From contig NC_135719.1 of assembly GCF_964656455.1 (NCBI RefSeq), positions 77,905,562 to 77,969,561 on the forward strand: a stretch of 64,000 bases of DNA. Reading direction: 5' to 3'. This stretch comes from Halichoerus grypus (taxonomy: Eukaryota > Chordata > Mammalia > Carnivora > Phocidae). How positions within the stretch are numbered: the first letter of the stretch is position 1; each line of letters begins with the position of its first letter. Shown one piece after another: positions 10,751-21,744 of the stretch. A program made the translations under genes and the position numbers. A model generated the notes under the pieces. The model did no database searches. It had not been told where the DNA came from and worked only from the letters and a program-made list of their open reading frames with translations.

Positions 10751-11040
10751 AAGAAGAGCATTCCAAATGGAGGGATGGGCAAATGCAAAAGGCTCTGAGG
10801 AGGGAGGCTGCCTGCATGTGGGAGGATGGGCAAGGAGTGCAGTGATGGGAGGATTAACAGGAAATGTGGTGGGGAAGATCCTGAGAGGCCAGATCACACA
10901 AGGCCTTATAGGTCATTTTATAGTCTTAAGTTTTACTCTGAGCAGAATCAGAAGCCAATGGAGGGTTTTAAGCAGAGTTGAGACATTGTTCTACTCTTTA
11001 AAAAAAAATTCAGTCCACAAGGGGAGCAAGGGTGGAAACA

Positions 11041-11352
11041 GGCAGGCGGTAAGTGCTTTTTATGTGTTAGCTAATTTAATTCTCATAACCAAGAGCTTTA
11101 ACATTCTATTATCCATTGTTTGTTGGACTTGGTGAAAAATTTTAAAAATTAATTTTACTCAGTTCTTTGTCCTTGCTGTTATTACTGTTTATGTAACCTA
11201 TTCATTCTCAACCATTCATAATTTCCTGGCCTTTTTAAAGCAGGGAGTGTGGTAGGATGGGAGGTGGGAGGGTCATTCTTTCTTCCCTCCTGACATTTCC
11301 TTCCCTGTGGATGGACCTACACTCACCCAACACCGTGGGGGTGGGGAATGTC
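11041..11352. other. No gene seen; possible MIR trace
   Basis: TTTTATGTGTTAGCTAATTT and CTCATAACCAAGAGC near 11057-11100 faintly resemble MIR. The rest is unassigned. Confidence 0.45.
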
Positions 11353-11446
11353 CATTAGTTTTTGATGGAGTGTTCAACGATTCATTAGTTGCATATAACA
11401 CCCAGTGCTCGTCACAATATGTGCCCTCCTTAATATCCTTAATACC
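11353..11446 (-). mobile_element. Carnivore L1 3' end fragment
   Basis: CATTAGTTTTTGATGGAGTG, GATTCATTAGTTGCATATAAC and GTGCCCTCCTTAATAT are the reverse of the L1 3' UTR, also seen at 13525. Confidence 0.8.
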
Positions 11447-11594
11447 AACAAAGCACTTTGTTGGTTGGTCATTCACAAAAATTACAGTAGGTGGCAGACA
11501 CACTCTATCAAAATCAACCTCCATCCACAGCAGTTCTATTAAGGAGCTAGCCAATTTTTACAATGTCCCATTAGAAATCACACCATCTTTGTTT

Positions 11595-11935
11595 AAGCTT
11601 CTGTAACAGAGTACCACGGACTGGGTGGCTTTTAGATGACAGAAATTTATTTCCCACAGTTCTGGAGGCTGGAAGTCCAAGATCAGGGTGCTAGCATGGT
11701 TAAATTCTGGTGAGGACCCTCTCCTGGGTTGCAGACTGCTGAGTGCTCACTGTATGATGGAGAGAATGAGAGTACTCTTTGGCTTTTTCTTTTGGAAACT
11801 AATCCTATTCATAAAGGCTCTACCCTCATGACCTAACCACTTCCCAAAGACCCCACCTCCAAATAGCATCGCGTTAGGATTAGGGTTTCAATATATGAAT
11901 TTTGGGAGGGGGGACACAAATAATCAGTCCCAGAT
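11595..11935 (-). mobile_element. MaLR-type solo LTR (MLT1/MST-like), inverted
   Basis: Reads GACTGGGTGGCTT, ACAGAAATTTATTTC, CAGTTCTGGAGGCTGGAAGT, CCACCTCCAAATA and ATATGAATTTTGGGAGGGGGGACAC, the reverse complement of the element type at 461-757. Confidence 0.8.
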
Positions 11936-12082
11936 TCACTTGGCAAAGCCTCTAAGTTAGGCTATTTAAGAATGAATCCTGTTGGTTCTTATCTTGGAGT
12001 TGGCAGTCTTTTGAATATTTGTAAAACATGTTGAAGGAATTCATTGTTAGTAGATCTTATTTTTTGAAATAGAAATTGTTCA

Positions 12083-12273
12083 GGCGCCTGGGTGGCTCAG
12101 TTGGTTAAGCGACTGCCTTCGGCTCAGGTCATGATCCTGGAGTCCCGGGATCGAGTCCCGCGTCGGGCTCCCTGCTCACTGGGGAGTCTGCTTCTCCCTC
12201 TCCTGCTCCCCCCCTCTTGTGCTCTCTCTCTCATTCTCTCTCTCAAATAAATAAATAAAATCTTTAAAAAAAA
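12083..12273 (+). mobile_element. CAN-SINE
   Basis: Flanked by an 18-base duplication with one mismatch, TGAAATAGAAATTGTTCA (12065-12082) and TGAAATAGAAGTTGTTCA (12274-12291). Confidence 0.96.
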
Positions 12274-12291
12274 TGAAATAGAAGTTGTTCA

Positions 12292-13427
12292 GAGCTAAGG
12301 CTTTCAAATAAGAAAAGCCATTGAATTGAGTTTTTTGATGTGTAGAAGGATCATTTTTGGAAGTATTAATTTGTATTTTGCCATATGCTTATTTCTTCTC
12401 CTCCAATCCAAGTGTGTAGCCAGGCCCTTGAGAAATTCCTTGTTTCAGATATTTCTTTATAGGATAGAAATACAAATTTTGATCTTGAAAGAGTATTACC
12501 TCCACTGAATATAATTTATGTCCCGGATGGGTAGAAAAAGAACAGAATAGACAAACAGAGAGAGATAAAAGATACTAGAGACTGGGAAGGAGATAAAAGT
12601 CACTGGAACTTGCGCTTGTTAGAAACCTAGGCCCCTGGCACAGGGTCCCCAGCCTAACCTTCCAGTGCTCTTAGTACGCACAGAAGAGGTGGGGTGCTGG
12701 ACAGGAAGGAATCATAATCCACTGGACAATGGACTTCTTGGCAGTCTGGATAGATGACTAAGAAACTCTTTAATGCTTCAGTGCCAAAAGATCCCAGGAT
12801 CTTGGCGCAACTTGGAATTGGGAACCCAAATAATGGATGGAAGTGCTTATCTCCAGCAGCCTGGTAGAATGGGCCTCAGAGTCAGATTTAAGGTGATTAA
12901 AAGAAAATAAAACAACACATTATTTCTTGTATCCTTAGAGTCATACCCACTACAGATATTTGGATATTTGTCTCTAAAATAACCATATTTACTTTTTATC
13001 TCTAATGTTTTATAGGTCTGTGAGTGCCCCACATTTTCTGAACAAGGCTAGCATCATTGGAATAAGTATAAAATTTTCTAGGTGGCTATTTGAAGGTCAG
13101 TTTTCTTTTGCCTGTGTAGATTTTTTAAAAAAAAATTGAAATATAATTGACATAATAAGGCCTGTATACATTACTAATAAACAAAACTATGTCATTACTT
13201 TTAATTATTTCATTTTGTTTCTTTGAATTCCTTTATCTATTATGACAGATTCTTGGGAAAAGTCAGAAATTAGGCTTGAGATCCTATAGTATCTCCATGT
13301 ACTGATATTTACTTTTCACAGATATAATTGAAATGATAGAGACAAACAAAAAAGCTACTTAATAAAGTCAAAGAAATATAGTATTTTCGGATTTGTTATG
13401 GCCCTTTAACTCTTCAATGAATACTTT
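12292..13427. other. No gene seen
   Basis: Largely unassigned. A short reversed L1 3' trace (TTGAAATATAATTGACATAAT) lies near 13136. Confidence 0.55.
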
Positions 13428-13545
13428 ATAGAACTCACTACATTTGCTGTGTGCTTTTCAAAGATCTTTACCAATATTAACCTCACTTAAGACTCGTAAC
13501 AGTCTTCTTAGGTAGACACTAGTATCTTCTCTTATTTATTTATAT

Positions 13546-13576
<31 letters not shown>

Positions 13577-13890
13577 TATTATTATGTTCAATTAGCCAAC
13601 ATATAGTACATCATTAGTTTTTGATGGAGTGTTCAACGATTCATTAGTTGCGTATAACACCCAGTGCTCATCACAACACATGCCCTCCTTAATACCCATC
13701 ACCCGGTTATCCCATCCCTCTACCCCCTCCCTTCTGTAATCCTCAGTTTGGAGAGAAGGAAACTGAGGCATTGAGAGCTTAAGTAACTTGTTTAAGGTTA
13801 TGCAACTAGTGATGGAGTCAGGGTTTCAGCCCAGGTAGGCTCAGTCCAGAGTCTACGTTGTAAACTACTGTGCTACACGGCCTCTCTCTA
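13428..13890 (+). repeat. MIR, split by an L1 3' end
   Basis: TTAACCTCACTTAAGACTCG, then AAGGAAACTGAGGCATTGAG, CTTGTTTAAGGTTATGCAAC and GATGGAGTCAGGGTTTCAGC follow MIR order on either side of the L1 piece. Confidence 0.8.
13525..13749 (-). mobile_element. Carnivore L1 3' end fragment
   Basis: Long TTTA-rich tail, then AGCCAACATATAGTACATCA, GAGTGTTCAACGATTCATTAG and CATGCCCTCCTTAATACCC. Confidence 0.88.
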
Positions 13891-15239
13891 ACAGGCTCTA
13901 ATGAGCAGCTGAGAGCCTCTTTTAGGAGAGAAATAGGAAGGCATGGATGATCCGTGGCAATAGGAGGAAATAGCTGACTCATTTATTCATTTGGTTTCCT
14001 AAGCTTAATTTGTTATTTTCTCAGGCTCAGTTCCTATTCCAGATAGTTCAAGAAATCAATTCAATTTTCTTACTGTCTTACTAACTGTCCCAATTTAGTA
14101 CTTAGATGATGGATCTGTCCATCAACTCTGCAGTCAAATTATGGATTTACTGGTATTACTGAATGATTTTTCTTTATTACGTAAACAGCAAGAGCCATAT
14201 TTCTGTCTATGGATTTACCATGCAATGAGCAAGATAGAGACCATCTTTACACCTGTCTTTATCTTTACTCACAAGAGAATCTCCTGAAAGATCACATACT
14301 AAACATCTGAATTCTTCTGTTACCTACTCAAGGCTAGGAAAATCACACCAACCATATGCTATTTTGCCACAAACTGAAATTACTTCCATTGACACAAGTA
14401 TTCAACTAGCTATAGACTCTAAAACCTCCTAACTTTCCTCTGGTTTGATACTTATTTCTAGTTGTTGGTTTGTTTTAGGTAAATGTAGAGTACAATGGAA
14501 GCTCTGAAAGACATAGTTTTGTGTAAGTCTCAAGTTCCTAATCAAGATACTTGTTCATTTTGAAGACAACTTGAAACAAAGGGGAGGCTTGGTGTACCAT
14601 GGAGACCCACAATCCCTTGGGACCCTCAAACCAGGAAAGAAGGAGAGACAGCTCTAGCCACAGGCTGGAAGGGGTTAAACTAGCTGTTAAGCTTACTGGT
14701 GTCACATAGAGTGTCTTGGGGGTTTTCTCTCCTAGATAGTTTATTTTCTGTGAGTATATATAAGGTTGACACGAACTGTTTGTGATTGCAAGGGAGTCTC
14801 AATCCAGTCTCTATCATTCCAAGCAGATGTGCTGTTCCTTGTCCCTTTCCTGATAGCCAGGGTCCTAGCTCATCTCAGACACAGAAGGTATTTGTTGTCT
14901 GTGTACCTCATGACCAGGTAAATAAAAACCTAGGTCGATGACATACATAATGTAGTCTCCATACAATATATTATTATTTATATCCAGAACTGTATTAGCA
15001 ACCTTACCTACCAGAATAGAAGCCTATGTAGTAATCAATGTCCAGGATAATTTTGACATTTGGCTAAATTTTAGGATTTCTAACACCAAAGTAGATATTA
15101 TGAAAATCTTGGCCACGCTTATATAATTTTTATTTTTTTCTCTTTTTCAACTCTTCTAGGGTTCTTTTCATTATAGTTTCTCTCTCTCCTCTTTTCCCCA
15201 CTTTTCTTATTTAAAAAATGCTTCATGTTCTGAAAATCT
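13891..15239. other. Unique sequence; one possible old LTR
   Basis: No coding signal. Near 14560-14935 a TATATAAGG box (about 14756) and an AATAAA (about 14921) lie about 165 bases apart, which would fit an old LTR, but ends could not be defined. Confidence 0.35.
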
Positions 15240-15510
15240 CTTTGAGTCAGGTCTCAGCTTAAATGAGTTTCCCAGGGAAACTTTTCTAATGCCCAGATTA
15301 GATTAGGTAGCTCTAGTCAAAGTATTCATAACTCATACAATCAATCAGTTTACTCATTAATTATGGCTGAAAGGAATCATGTTTATGTTTTTACTCTTTG
15401 TCCTCCTCTCTGCCATTAGAGTGGATGAGGGCAGGGACATATCTGCTTCTTTCATTGCTAAATTCCCAGGGCTGGCACACGGTAGTAGTTCTCAACAGTT
15501 AATTGTCCCC
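15240..15510 (+). repeat. L2 element, 3' part
   Basis: TGGATGAGGGCAGGGACATA, TAAATTCCCAGGGCTGGCAC and TAGTAGTTCTCAACAGTTAAT. Confidence 0.7.
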
Positions 15511-15599
15511 TTTTTGAAGGTTTAAAAAAAAAATCCCCGCCCCCCCTTTTTTGGTGGTTGTTGTTTGTTTTCTATTTCATCAGATACCTTAAATATATT

Positions 15600-15790
15600 T
15601 ATGTACAATACAGAATGTTAAACCTGGGAGAGACTGTCAATGCTTATCTAGTCCAATTCTCTGCCCTTTCCCCTTAATTTAAATATGAGAGACCTGTCTC
15701 AGGTTGGTGCAGTGACTTCCACATGGTTACATTGAACACAGGTGACAGAGCTAGGACCCTCAGTCCAAGTCTCCTTCCATATATTACATT
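15600..15790 (+). repeat. Possible old MIR-like fragment
   Basis: AGTGACTTCCACATGGTTAC and GGTGACAGAGCTAGGACC resemble the conserved core of MIR-type elements. Weak. Confidence 0.4.
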
Positions 15791-16226
15791 GGTTCCCCTC
15801 CCTTACTCCTCTTTTTGTCAACCCAAGTATCTGATAAGTAAGGAGAAAATCTGTCCAAGATGAAAGGGATGTTTCTCTTCTATTTAGTCCAGTCCAAATA
15901 TCTTAAGTTTTCAAAGCATCATTTGGGGATGATTTAAAAATATTTTTGAAGTATAGGAAACTGCTAAGGGATAACATTTTTTCATCATTTAACATTAGAA
16001 GGCCAGGTACATGTAAAGACATCAACCTTGAAGGGCAACTTTCCTTTGAGTCACACTGTTATGATGGGAAGGAGGAAAAGACGGGACAAAGATAGTGCCT
16101 GGGATGCTAGCATAGTCTGATACGGAATTCATCATCCCATAGGTCTCTGAGGTTGATCTAGCCAGCAGGCAAGTCGTCTTATCTTCCCTTAACAATACAT
16201 GAGCCTTCCTAAGACAATACGATTTT

Positions 16227-17048
16227 TTTTTTTTAGTAGAATCTTTTTTATTCAGGGAAAAAAAAAAAAAAAACCCCAAAAAACAAAAAAGTTTTCCAAC
16301 AACACACAGGAGGGGTTTGGGTAGGGGGAGGTGTCTGTCCATCCAGCCCCAGCCCCCAGCCCATGTGGTTTTGGCAGCAATAAGGGGTGTGGGGTAATGG
16401 CCCCAAAAATAAAAATGGTGTCTGTGTGTATCTGGGAGGGATAGGGGTGCAAAAGCCGTGGGGAGTGGTGGCGGGGGGAAGGGACGGACGAGGTCAGTAC
16501 TGGGAACGCCGCAGGTGGGAGGCCATTTCATAGCATTTCTTGTTGATCATACCACCGTGGACACCTTTAACCATCAGCAGGACTAGCGTCTTGGCAGCCA
16601 TGGCGACAGCGATGTTGAAAGTGGGGGCTCCCCCGGTGCTCTTGGTACGAAGATCCATGGTAAATTCCCCATCCTACATCAGTGAGTCCCGGATAACAGA
16701 ACATTTCTGGCCCCCAAGTGTCAGCCCGTTCACGAAAAAACTTGACCGGTCTTTGCCAACCAGGACACCGACCTCAGCTGGCGTGATGACGAAGGTTTTC
16801 CCGGGGACGGCGGCCCCGACGGAGGGCGAGACCTTATAGCCCACGATGGCCGCGTCCTGACAGGTCCCGTCCGCCGTGAGGTTGTCGAGGGAAGCGTTCC
16901 ACCCGGCCTCGGCGCTTCTACCCGGGCTTCTCTTGGCGCTGCTGCCGGGGCCGCGGGCTGGGCTCGGGCGCCTCGGGCTGCTGGGCGGGGGGAGGCGGAG
17001 AGCTCGGGGCACGCGCTGCCGTCCCGACCGCGCCTCTGGTGGCTGCGC
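16227..17048 (-). pseudogene. PFN1: PFN1 (profilin-1) processed pseudogene
   Basis: Intronless copy of profilin-1 mRNA, an actin-monomer-binding protein. The former coding span is 16494-16910 and shows [47 protein letters not shown] and the C-terminal [13 protein letters not shown]. It is broken: the start codon position (16908-16910) reads GAG, codon 79 is TAG (16674-16676), and two single codons appear lost, after FV and in the GKEG region. A GC-rich 5' leader (16911-17048), a 3' UTR, AATAAA (minus strand, 16247-16252) and a poly(A) tail at 16222-16234 are kept. The flanks AGACAATACGATTTT (16212-16226) and AGACAATACGGTTTT (17049-17063) are the target-site duplication. Confidence 0.95.
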
Positions 17049-17063
17049 AGACAATACGGTTTT

Positions 17064-17380
17064 CTTAGAGAAAAATGCTTCACGCAGAGAAGGAGGTAGG
17101 GATTTGAAAAAGCCATCCTGAGCAGGAAGCATTGTGAGAAGTAGCAGGATCATAGGTATTCCAGAGAGGTTATTAGCCTGGTAGCCAAGTGTGCTGCTAT
17201 TAAGAGTTCTCCTTATTCTCATATGGGAATGAGGAGTTAGCAGAGAGTGCTTGTATGAGATTGTGATGTCTTAATAGTACATCACTTGCAAGAACCAGGG
17301 GGAAATACTTTTTTTATTCAGCCTTAGCTTTTACATTAAGAGACTGCTGCTTTGTATTTTCTTAAAAAGAATGTGGTTAA
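17064..17380. other. No gene seen
   Basis: Unassigned sequence between the PFN1 copy and the next SINE. Confidence 0.6.
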
Positions 17381-17622
17381 GGGGCACCTGGGTGGCTCAG
17401 TCAGTTAATAATCTGACTTCTGCTCAGGTCGTGATCTCGGGTTGTGGGATCGAGCCCTGGGTTGAGCCTATCGTCAAGCCCTGAGTGGGGCTCCGTGCAG
17501 AGCAGGGAGTCTGCTTCTCACTCTCTCTCTCCCTCTGCCACTCCCCTGCTGTGCTCTCTCTCTCTCTCAAATAAATAAACAGAATCTTAAAAAAAAAAAA
17601 AAAAAAAAAGAATGTATTTAAA
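17381..17622 (+). mobile_element. CAN-SINE, longer variant
   Basis: GGGGCACCTGGGTGGCTCAG head. Flanks AAAAAGAATGTGGTTAA and AAAAAGAATGTGGTTTA. The long A-rich tail contains a partial extra copy of the flank (AAAAGAATGTATTTAA). Confidence 0.93.
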
Positions 17623-17868
17623 AAAAAGAATGTGGTTTAGAAAAGCTATGGAGAGTAAGTAGAGAAGAGCAATGCAATGATGGAAAAGATGAAAACAGGT
17701 TTTAAAATGTTTTTATTATTATTCAGATGGAAGAGTTAAAGCTAAAGAATAAATCGAGAAACATTTAAACAGAACTTTGATCAGCTGTTCTCAATATGTA
17801 CATAAGTGAGACAATAAGCTTGTTACATAAATGGAAAGCTAATTATATAGTATAAAAAGATACATCCT

Positions 17869-18051
17869 TTTTTTTTTTTTTAAGATTTTATTTATTTGAC
17901 AGAGAGAGGGAACACAAGCAGGGGGAGTGGGAGAGGGAGAAGCAGGCTTCCCGCGGAGCAGGGAGCCCAGCGGAGGGCTCCATCCCAGGACCCTGGGATC
18001 ATGACCTGAGCCGAAGGCAGATGCTTAACGACTGAGCCACCCAGGCGCCCC
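17869..18051 (-). mobile_element. CAN-SINE
   Basis: Flanks TAAAAAGATACATCCT and TAAAAAGATATATTCCT. Head GAGCCACCCAGGCGCCCC. Confidence 0.94.
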
Positions 18052-18481
18052 TAAAAAGATATATTCCTGATATGATTTTAAAAACACTGTGAATAGCTAC
18101 TTGAATTTAATGTTTTAGGGACTGACTTTTCTGGAAGGGAAAGGCTGGTTATACGACCAATAGGCAACACTTGAAAGTGTGAGAGATTTCATCTCTTGCT
18201 TTGTTAGTAACCATGGCTGAAATATGTTTTGAGGGGGCCTCTGTAGAACACAAACAATAAAAAAATATCTGTTTATTTTTTAGCTTTTAAGAGTTCCTGT
18301 GTGTTTCAGGAAATAGAATCAATCATTTACTTAAAGAAAGTAGTGAACAAAGAAGTTCTTCTCCAAGTAATCTAAGAACACCCCAAAGTCATTTTAGCTT
18401 TCTATACTTCTTACAAAACAATTGTTCTAGGTTGGACTGAACAAGCCAAGGAATATTTGATTTTCCTTCTGCCTTGGTTAT
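18052..18481. other. No gene seen
   Basis: Unassigned AT-rich sequence. Confidence 0.6.
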
Positions 18482-18499
18482 GCTTTGTAATCATTCTTT

Positions 18500-18667
18500 T
18501 TTTTAAAAGATTTTATTTATTTATTTGACAGAGAGAGACACAGCGAGAGAGGGAACACAAGCAGGGGGAGTGGGAGAGGGAGAAGCAGGCTTCCCATGGA
18601 GCAGGGAGCCCGGTGCAGGGCTCCATCCCAGGACCCTGGGATCATGACCTGAGCCGAAGGCGCCCCA
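18500..18667 (-). mobile_element. CAN-SINE lacking its 5' tRNA A-box segment
   Basis: Perfect 18-base duplication GCTTTGTAATCATTCTTT (18482-18499, 18668-18685). The head goes straight from GAGCCGAAGG to CGCCCC: the roughly 30 bases with CTGAGCCACCCAGG are missing. The two ends of the gap share GCCT. Confidence 0.94.
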
Positions 18668-18855
18668 GCTTTGTAATCATTCTTTAGAGAATATCTCACC
18701 AAATCTTATAATAGTTGTTTAAACACCAGGGTGGAAGATTCTAATGACCTAAATTCTAGGACAAAATCTAACACTATTTAAAGGAATACAATAAAACGCA
18801 ATAATCAACAATGTAAAAATCACAACTAGCATCCAAGCAAAAATTTTCAGGCATA

Positions 18856-19475
18856 ATTTGCATCGACATGGATAGAGCTGGAGAGTATTGTGCTAAGCGA
18901 AATAAATCATTCAGAGAAAGACAAATACTATATGATTTCACTCGTATGTGGAATTTAAGAAACAAAACAAATGAGCAAAGGGGAGAAAACAGAGAGGCAA
19001 ACCAAGAAACAGACTCTTTTTTTTAAAATTTATTATTATTATTTTTTAAGATTTTATTTATTTATTTGACAAAGAGAGACCAGCGAGAGAGGGAACACAA
19101 GCAGGGGGAGGGTGAGAGGGAGAAGCAGGCTCCCTGCGGAGCAGGGAGCCCGATGCGGGGCTAGATCCCAGGACCCTGGGATCATGACCTGAGCCGAAGG
19201 CAGACGCTTAATGACTGAGCCACCCAGGCGCCCCAAGAAACAGACTCTTAACTATAGAGAACAAACTGATGGTTACCAGAGGGGAAGGTGGGTGGGGGGA
19301 TGGGATAAATAGGTGATGGGGATTAAGGAGTGCATTTGTGATGAGCACCCGGTGTTGATGGAAGTGTTGAATTACTATATTGTACACTTGAAACTAATAT
19401 TACACTGTATTAATGAACTGGAATTTAAATAAAAACTAAAAACTAACTAAATAAATACAAAAAGAAAAAAATTAT
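18856..19475 (+). mobile_element. LINE-1 3' region, split by a SINE
   Basis: ATCGACATGGATAGAGCTGG, GATTTCACTCGTATGTGGAA, ACTGATGGTTACCAGAGGGG and ACACTTGAAACTAATATTACAC, then an A-rich tail that abuts the telomere-like array. Confidence 0.88.
19019..19232 (-). mobile_element. CAN-SINE nested in L1
   Basis: Perfect 17-base duplication CCAAGAAACAGACTCTT (19002-19018, 19233-19249). Confidence 0.97.
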
Positions 19476-19488
19476 AAAGGAAGTGATT

Positions 19489-20071
19489 AGTATTAGGTGT
19501 TAGTGGTTAAAGGTTAGGTGTTAGGGTTAAAGTTAGGGATTAGGGTTATAGTTAGGGTTAGGGCTAGTGTTTGGGTTAGGGTTAAGGTTATGGTACATGC
19601 CTGGAATTTTACAGTTCAGAGACCTCTCCAGAGGGTTAGGGTTAGGTTAGGTGTTAAGGTTATGGATAGGGTAAATTTTAGGGATAGGATTCAGGGTTAG
19701 TGGTTAGACGTAGGAGTCAGTTATGGTTTTGGGTACGGTATGTGCCTGGTATTTTCAGATCAGAGGTATCACAGAGAATAAAACCCCAAACTTCTGCTGG
19801 GGTTACTGTAAGAGTTCTGGTTAGAGTTAGGCTTAGGGTTTGTTTCAGGGTGAGGGTATGTGCCTGGTGTTTTGCCATTCAGAAACCTCTCCAGAGGGTT
19901 AGGATTTGTGGTTCAGGATTAGAGTTTGGGTTAGTTTTAGGGTTTTGTTTAGGGTTGGTTTTAGGGTTAGCATTGGGTTTGGGTTAGTGTTTGGGTTAGG
20001 GTTAAAGTTAAGGTTAGGGCTTAGGGTTTAGCAGTTTGATGTTAGGATATGTGCCTGGAAGATGTAAGTAT
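19489..20071 (+). repeat. Degenerate telomere-like (TTAGGG) composite tandem array
   Basis: About 580 bases of G- and T-rich sequence with fifteen exact TTAGGG hexamers and many one-base variants, all in the same orientation. It is interrupted four times by a second motif beginning GTGCCTGG or ATGCCTGG (about 19598, 19742, 19860 and 20051). Two of these continue as TTCAGAGACCTCTCCAGAGG and TTCAGAAACCTCTCCAGAGG. The array is therefore built from larger units of roughly 120-190 bases. It is not a chromosome end, since ordinary sequence lies on both sides. Either an interstitial telomeric remnant or a satellite that contains telomere-like sequence. Confidence 0.85.
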
Positions 20072-20316
20072 TTTTTTTTTTTAAGATATATTTACTCATT
20101 TTAGACAGAGAAAGAGAGAGAGAGAGAGTGGGCACATGAGCAGGGGTAGAGGCAGAGGGAGAAGGAGAGGGAGAGAGAGAATCGTCAAGCAGACTTCCCA
20201 CTGAGCAATTGAACACAGAGCCAGACTCAGGGCTGGATCCCAGGACCCTGAGATCATGACCCAAGCCGGATCCAAGAGTCAGCGGCTTAATGGATTGAGT
20301 TACCCAGGCATCCAAA
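20072..20316 (-). mobile_element. CAN-SINE at the edge of the telomere-like array
   Basis: Flanks GGAAGATGTAAGTAT and GGAAGATATAAGGAT. It has a long GA-rich middle, and its head is diverged (GAGTTACCCAGGCATCC). Confidence 0.9.
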
Positions 20317-20320
20317 GGAA

Positions 20321-20400
20321 GATATAAGGATTTCTAAACATATGTGGGAAAGCATGTTGGAATACCTCTGTGCTTAACTCATTAAAGCTACACTGTGCAA
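20321..20400 (+). repeat. Single unit of an unnamed ~112-bp repeat
   Basis: The stretch AGATATAAGGATTTCTAAAC through CTTAACTCATTAAAGCTACACTGTG aligns along its length with the units at 43118-43410. The SINE at 20072-20316 split it: the bases just before that SINE repeat its first part. It directly follows the telomere-like array. Confidence 0.6.
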
Positions 20401-20633
20401 AAAAAAAAAATTTTTTTTTCAGGCATACTAAGAAGCATAATAATATGACCCCCAGAAGAAAAATAAATCAACATATTCAGGAATGACAGAAATGATGGAA
20501 ATATCAGAAAAGGATGTGAAATCTCACCAAGGCATATAACAATTAAATTTTTGAAAACCAGTGATGAGAAAAACTTAAAGGCAACCAGATAAAAAAGATT
20601 CATTGCATATAGAATGAGAGCAAATGACTTTTT

Positions 20634-20866
20634 TAAAAAAGATTTATTTATTTACTTATTTGAGAGAGAGAGGGAGAGAGAGAGAGAGAAGGAGAGTGTG
20701 CACAAGCCTGGCAGGCAGGGGCAGAGGGAGAGGGAGAGAGAGTCTTAAGCAGATTCTGCTCTGATCACGGAGCCTGACACGGGGCTGATCTCATGATCCT
20801 GAGATCACAACCTGAGCCAAAACCAACAGTCAGACCCTGAGCAGACTGCACTATGCAGGTGCCCCA
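20634..20866 (-). mobile_element. CAN-SINE, diverged
   Basis: Flanks CAAATGACTTTTT and CAAATGGCTTCTC. Long GA-rich middle, head ending GCAGGTGCCCC. Confidence 0.88.
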
Positions 20867-21632
20867 CAAATGGCTTCTCTTAAGAAACTAAGTAATCTAT
20901 CAATGCAATCCCTATCAAAATACCAATAGCATTTCTCACAGAACTAGAACAAATATTCCTAAAATTTGTATGGAACCACAAAAGACCCTGAATAGCCAAA
21001 GCAATCTTGAGAAAGAACAAAACTGAAGGTATCACACAATCCTAGATTTCAAGATATACTACAAAGCTGTGGTAATCAGAATAGTATGGTACCGGCACAA
21101 AAATAAACACATAGATCAATAGAACAGATTAGAGACCCTATAAATAAACCCATACTTATATAATTAATCTATAACAAAGGAGGCAAGAATATGCAATGAG
21201 GAAAAGACTGTCTCATCAGCAAATTGTGCTGAGAAAACTGGACAGCTACATGCAAAAGAATGAAACTGGATCATTTTCTTACACTATTCACAAAAAATAA
21301 GCTCAAAATGGGTTAAAGACCTAAATGTAAGACCTGAAACTATAAAACTCCTAGAGGAAAGCATAGGCAGTAATCTCTTTCATGTTGGCTTTAGCAACAT
21401 TTTTCTAGATGTCTTCCCAGGCAAGAGAAACAAAAACAAAATTCAACTATTAGGACTACACCAAAATAAAAAGCTTCTGCATAGCAAAGGAAACAAAACA
21501 AAAAGTCAATCTAATGAATGGGAGAAGATATTTGCAAATGATATATCTGATAAGGGGTTAATATCCAAAATATATGAAGAACTTATACAACTCAACACCA
21601 AAATCACAAATAACCTGATTAAAAATGGGCAG

Positions 21633-21744
21633 GAGTGCCTGGCTGGCTCAGTCAGAAGAGTGTGTGACTCTTGATCTCAGGGTCATAAATTTGAGCTTCA
21701 TGTTGGGTGTAGAGATTATTTAAATAAATAAATAAATAAATTTA
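21633..21744 (+). mobile_element. Old short CAN-SINE in L1 ORF2
   Basis: GAGTGCCTGGCTGGCTCAGTC, GACTCTTGATCTCAGGGTC, then GTAGAGATTATTTAAATAAA. Flanks AAAAATGGGCAG on both sides. Confidence 0.93.

Larger units (their letters stand above)
9400..11040 (-). repeat. L2 element, reversed, split by an L1
   Basis: GTTGAGCATCTACTATGTAC, CTGGAGATACAGTCATGAATG, AAGAAGAGCATTCC, GCAAATGCAAAAGGCTCTGAG, GGCCAGATCACACAAGGCCTT and AAGCCAATGGAGGGTTTTAAG are the reverse complement of an L2 3' region. The L1 at 9794-10750 interrupts it. Confidence 0.75.

Noticed and set aside
16674..17222. 182-codon minus frame as an active profilin
   Set aside because: The profilin part lacks its ATG and ends at a premature TAG; upstream residues are translated leader.
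19518..19987. Frames inside the telomere-like array
   Set aside because: They are read-throughs of GGGTTA repeats with no protein signature.
19489..20071. A true chromosome end
   Set aside because: The repeats are degenerate and ordinary sequence with SINEs and L1 lies on both sides.
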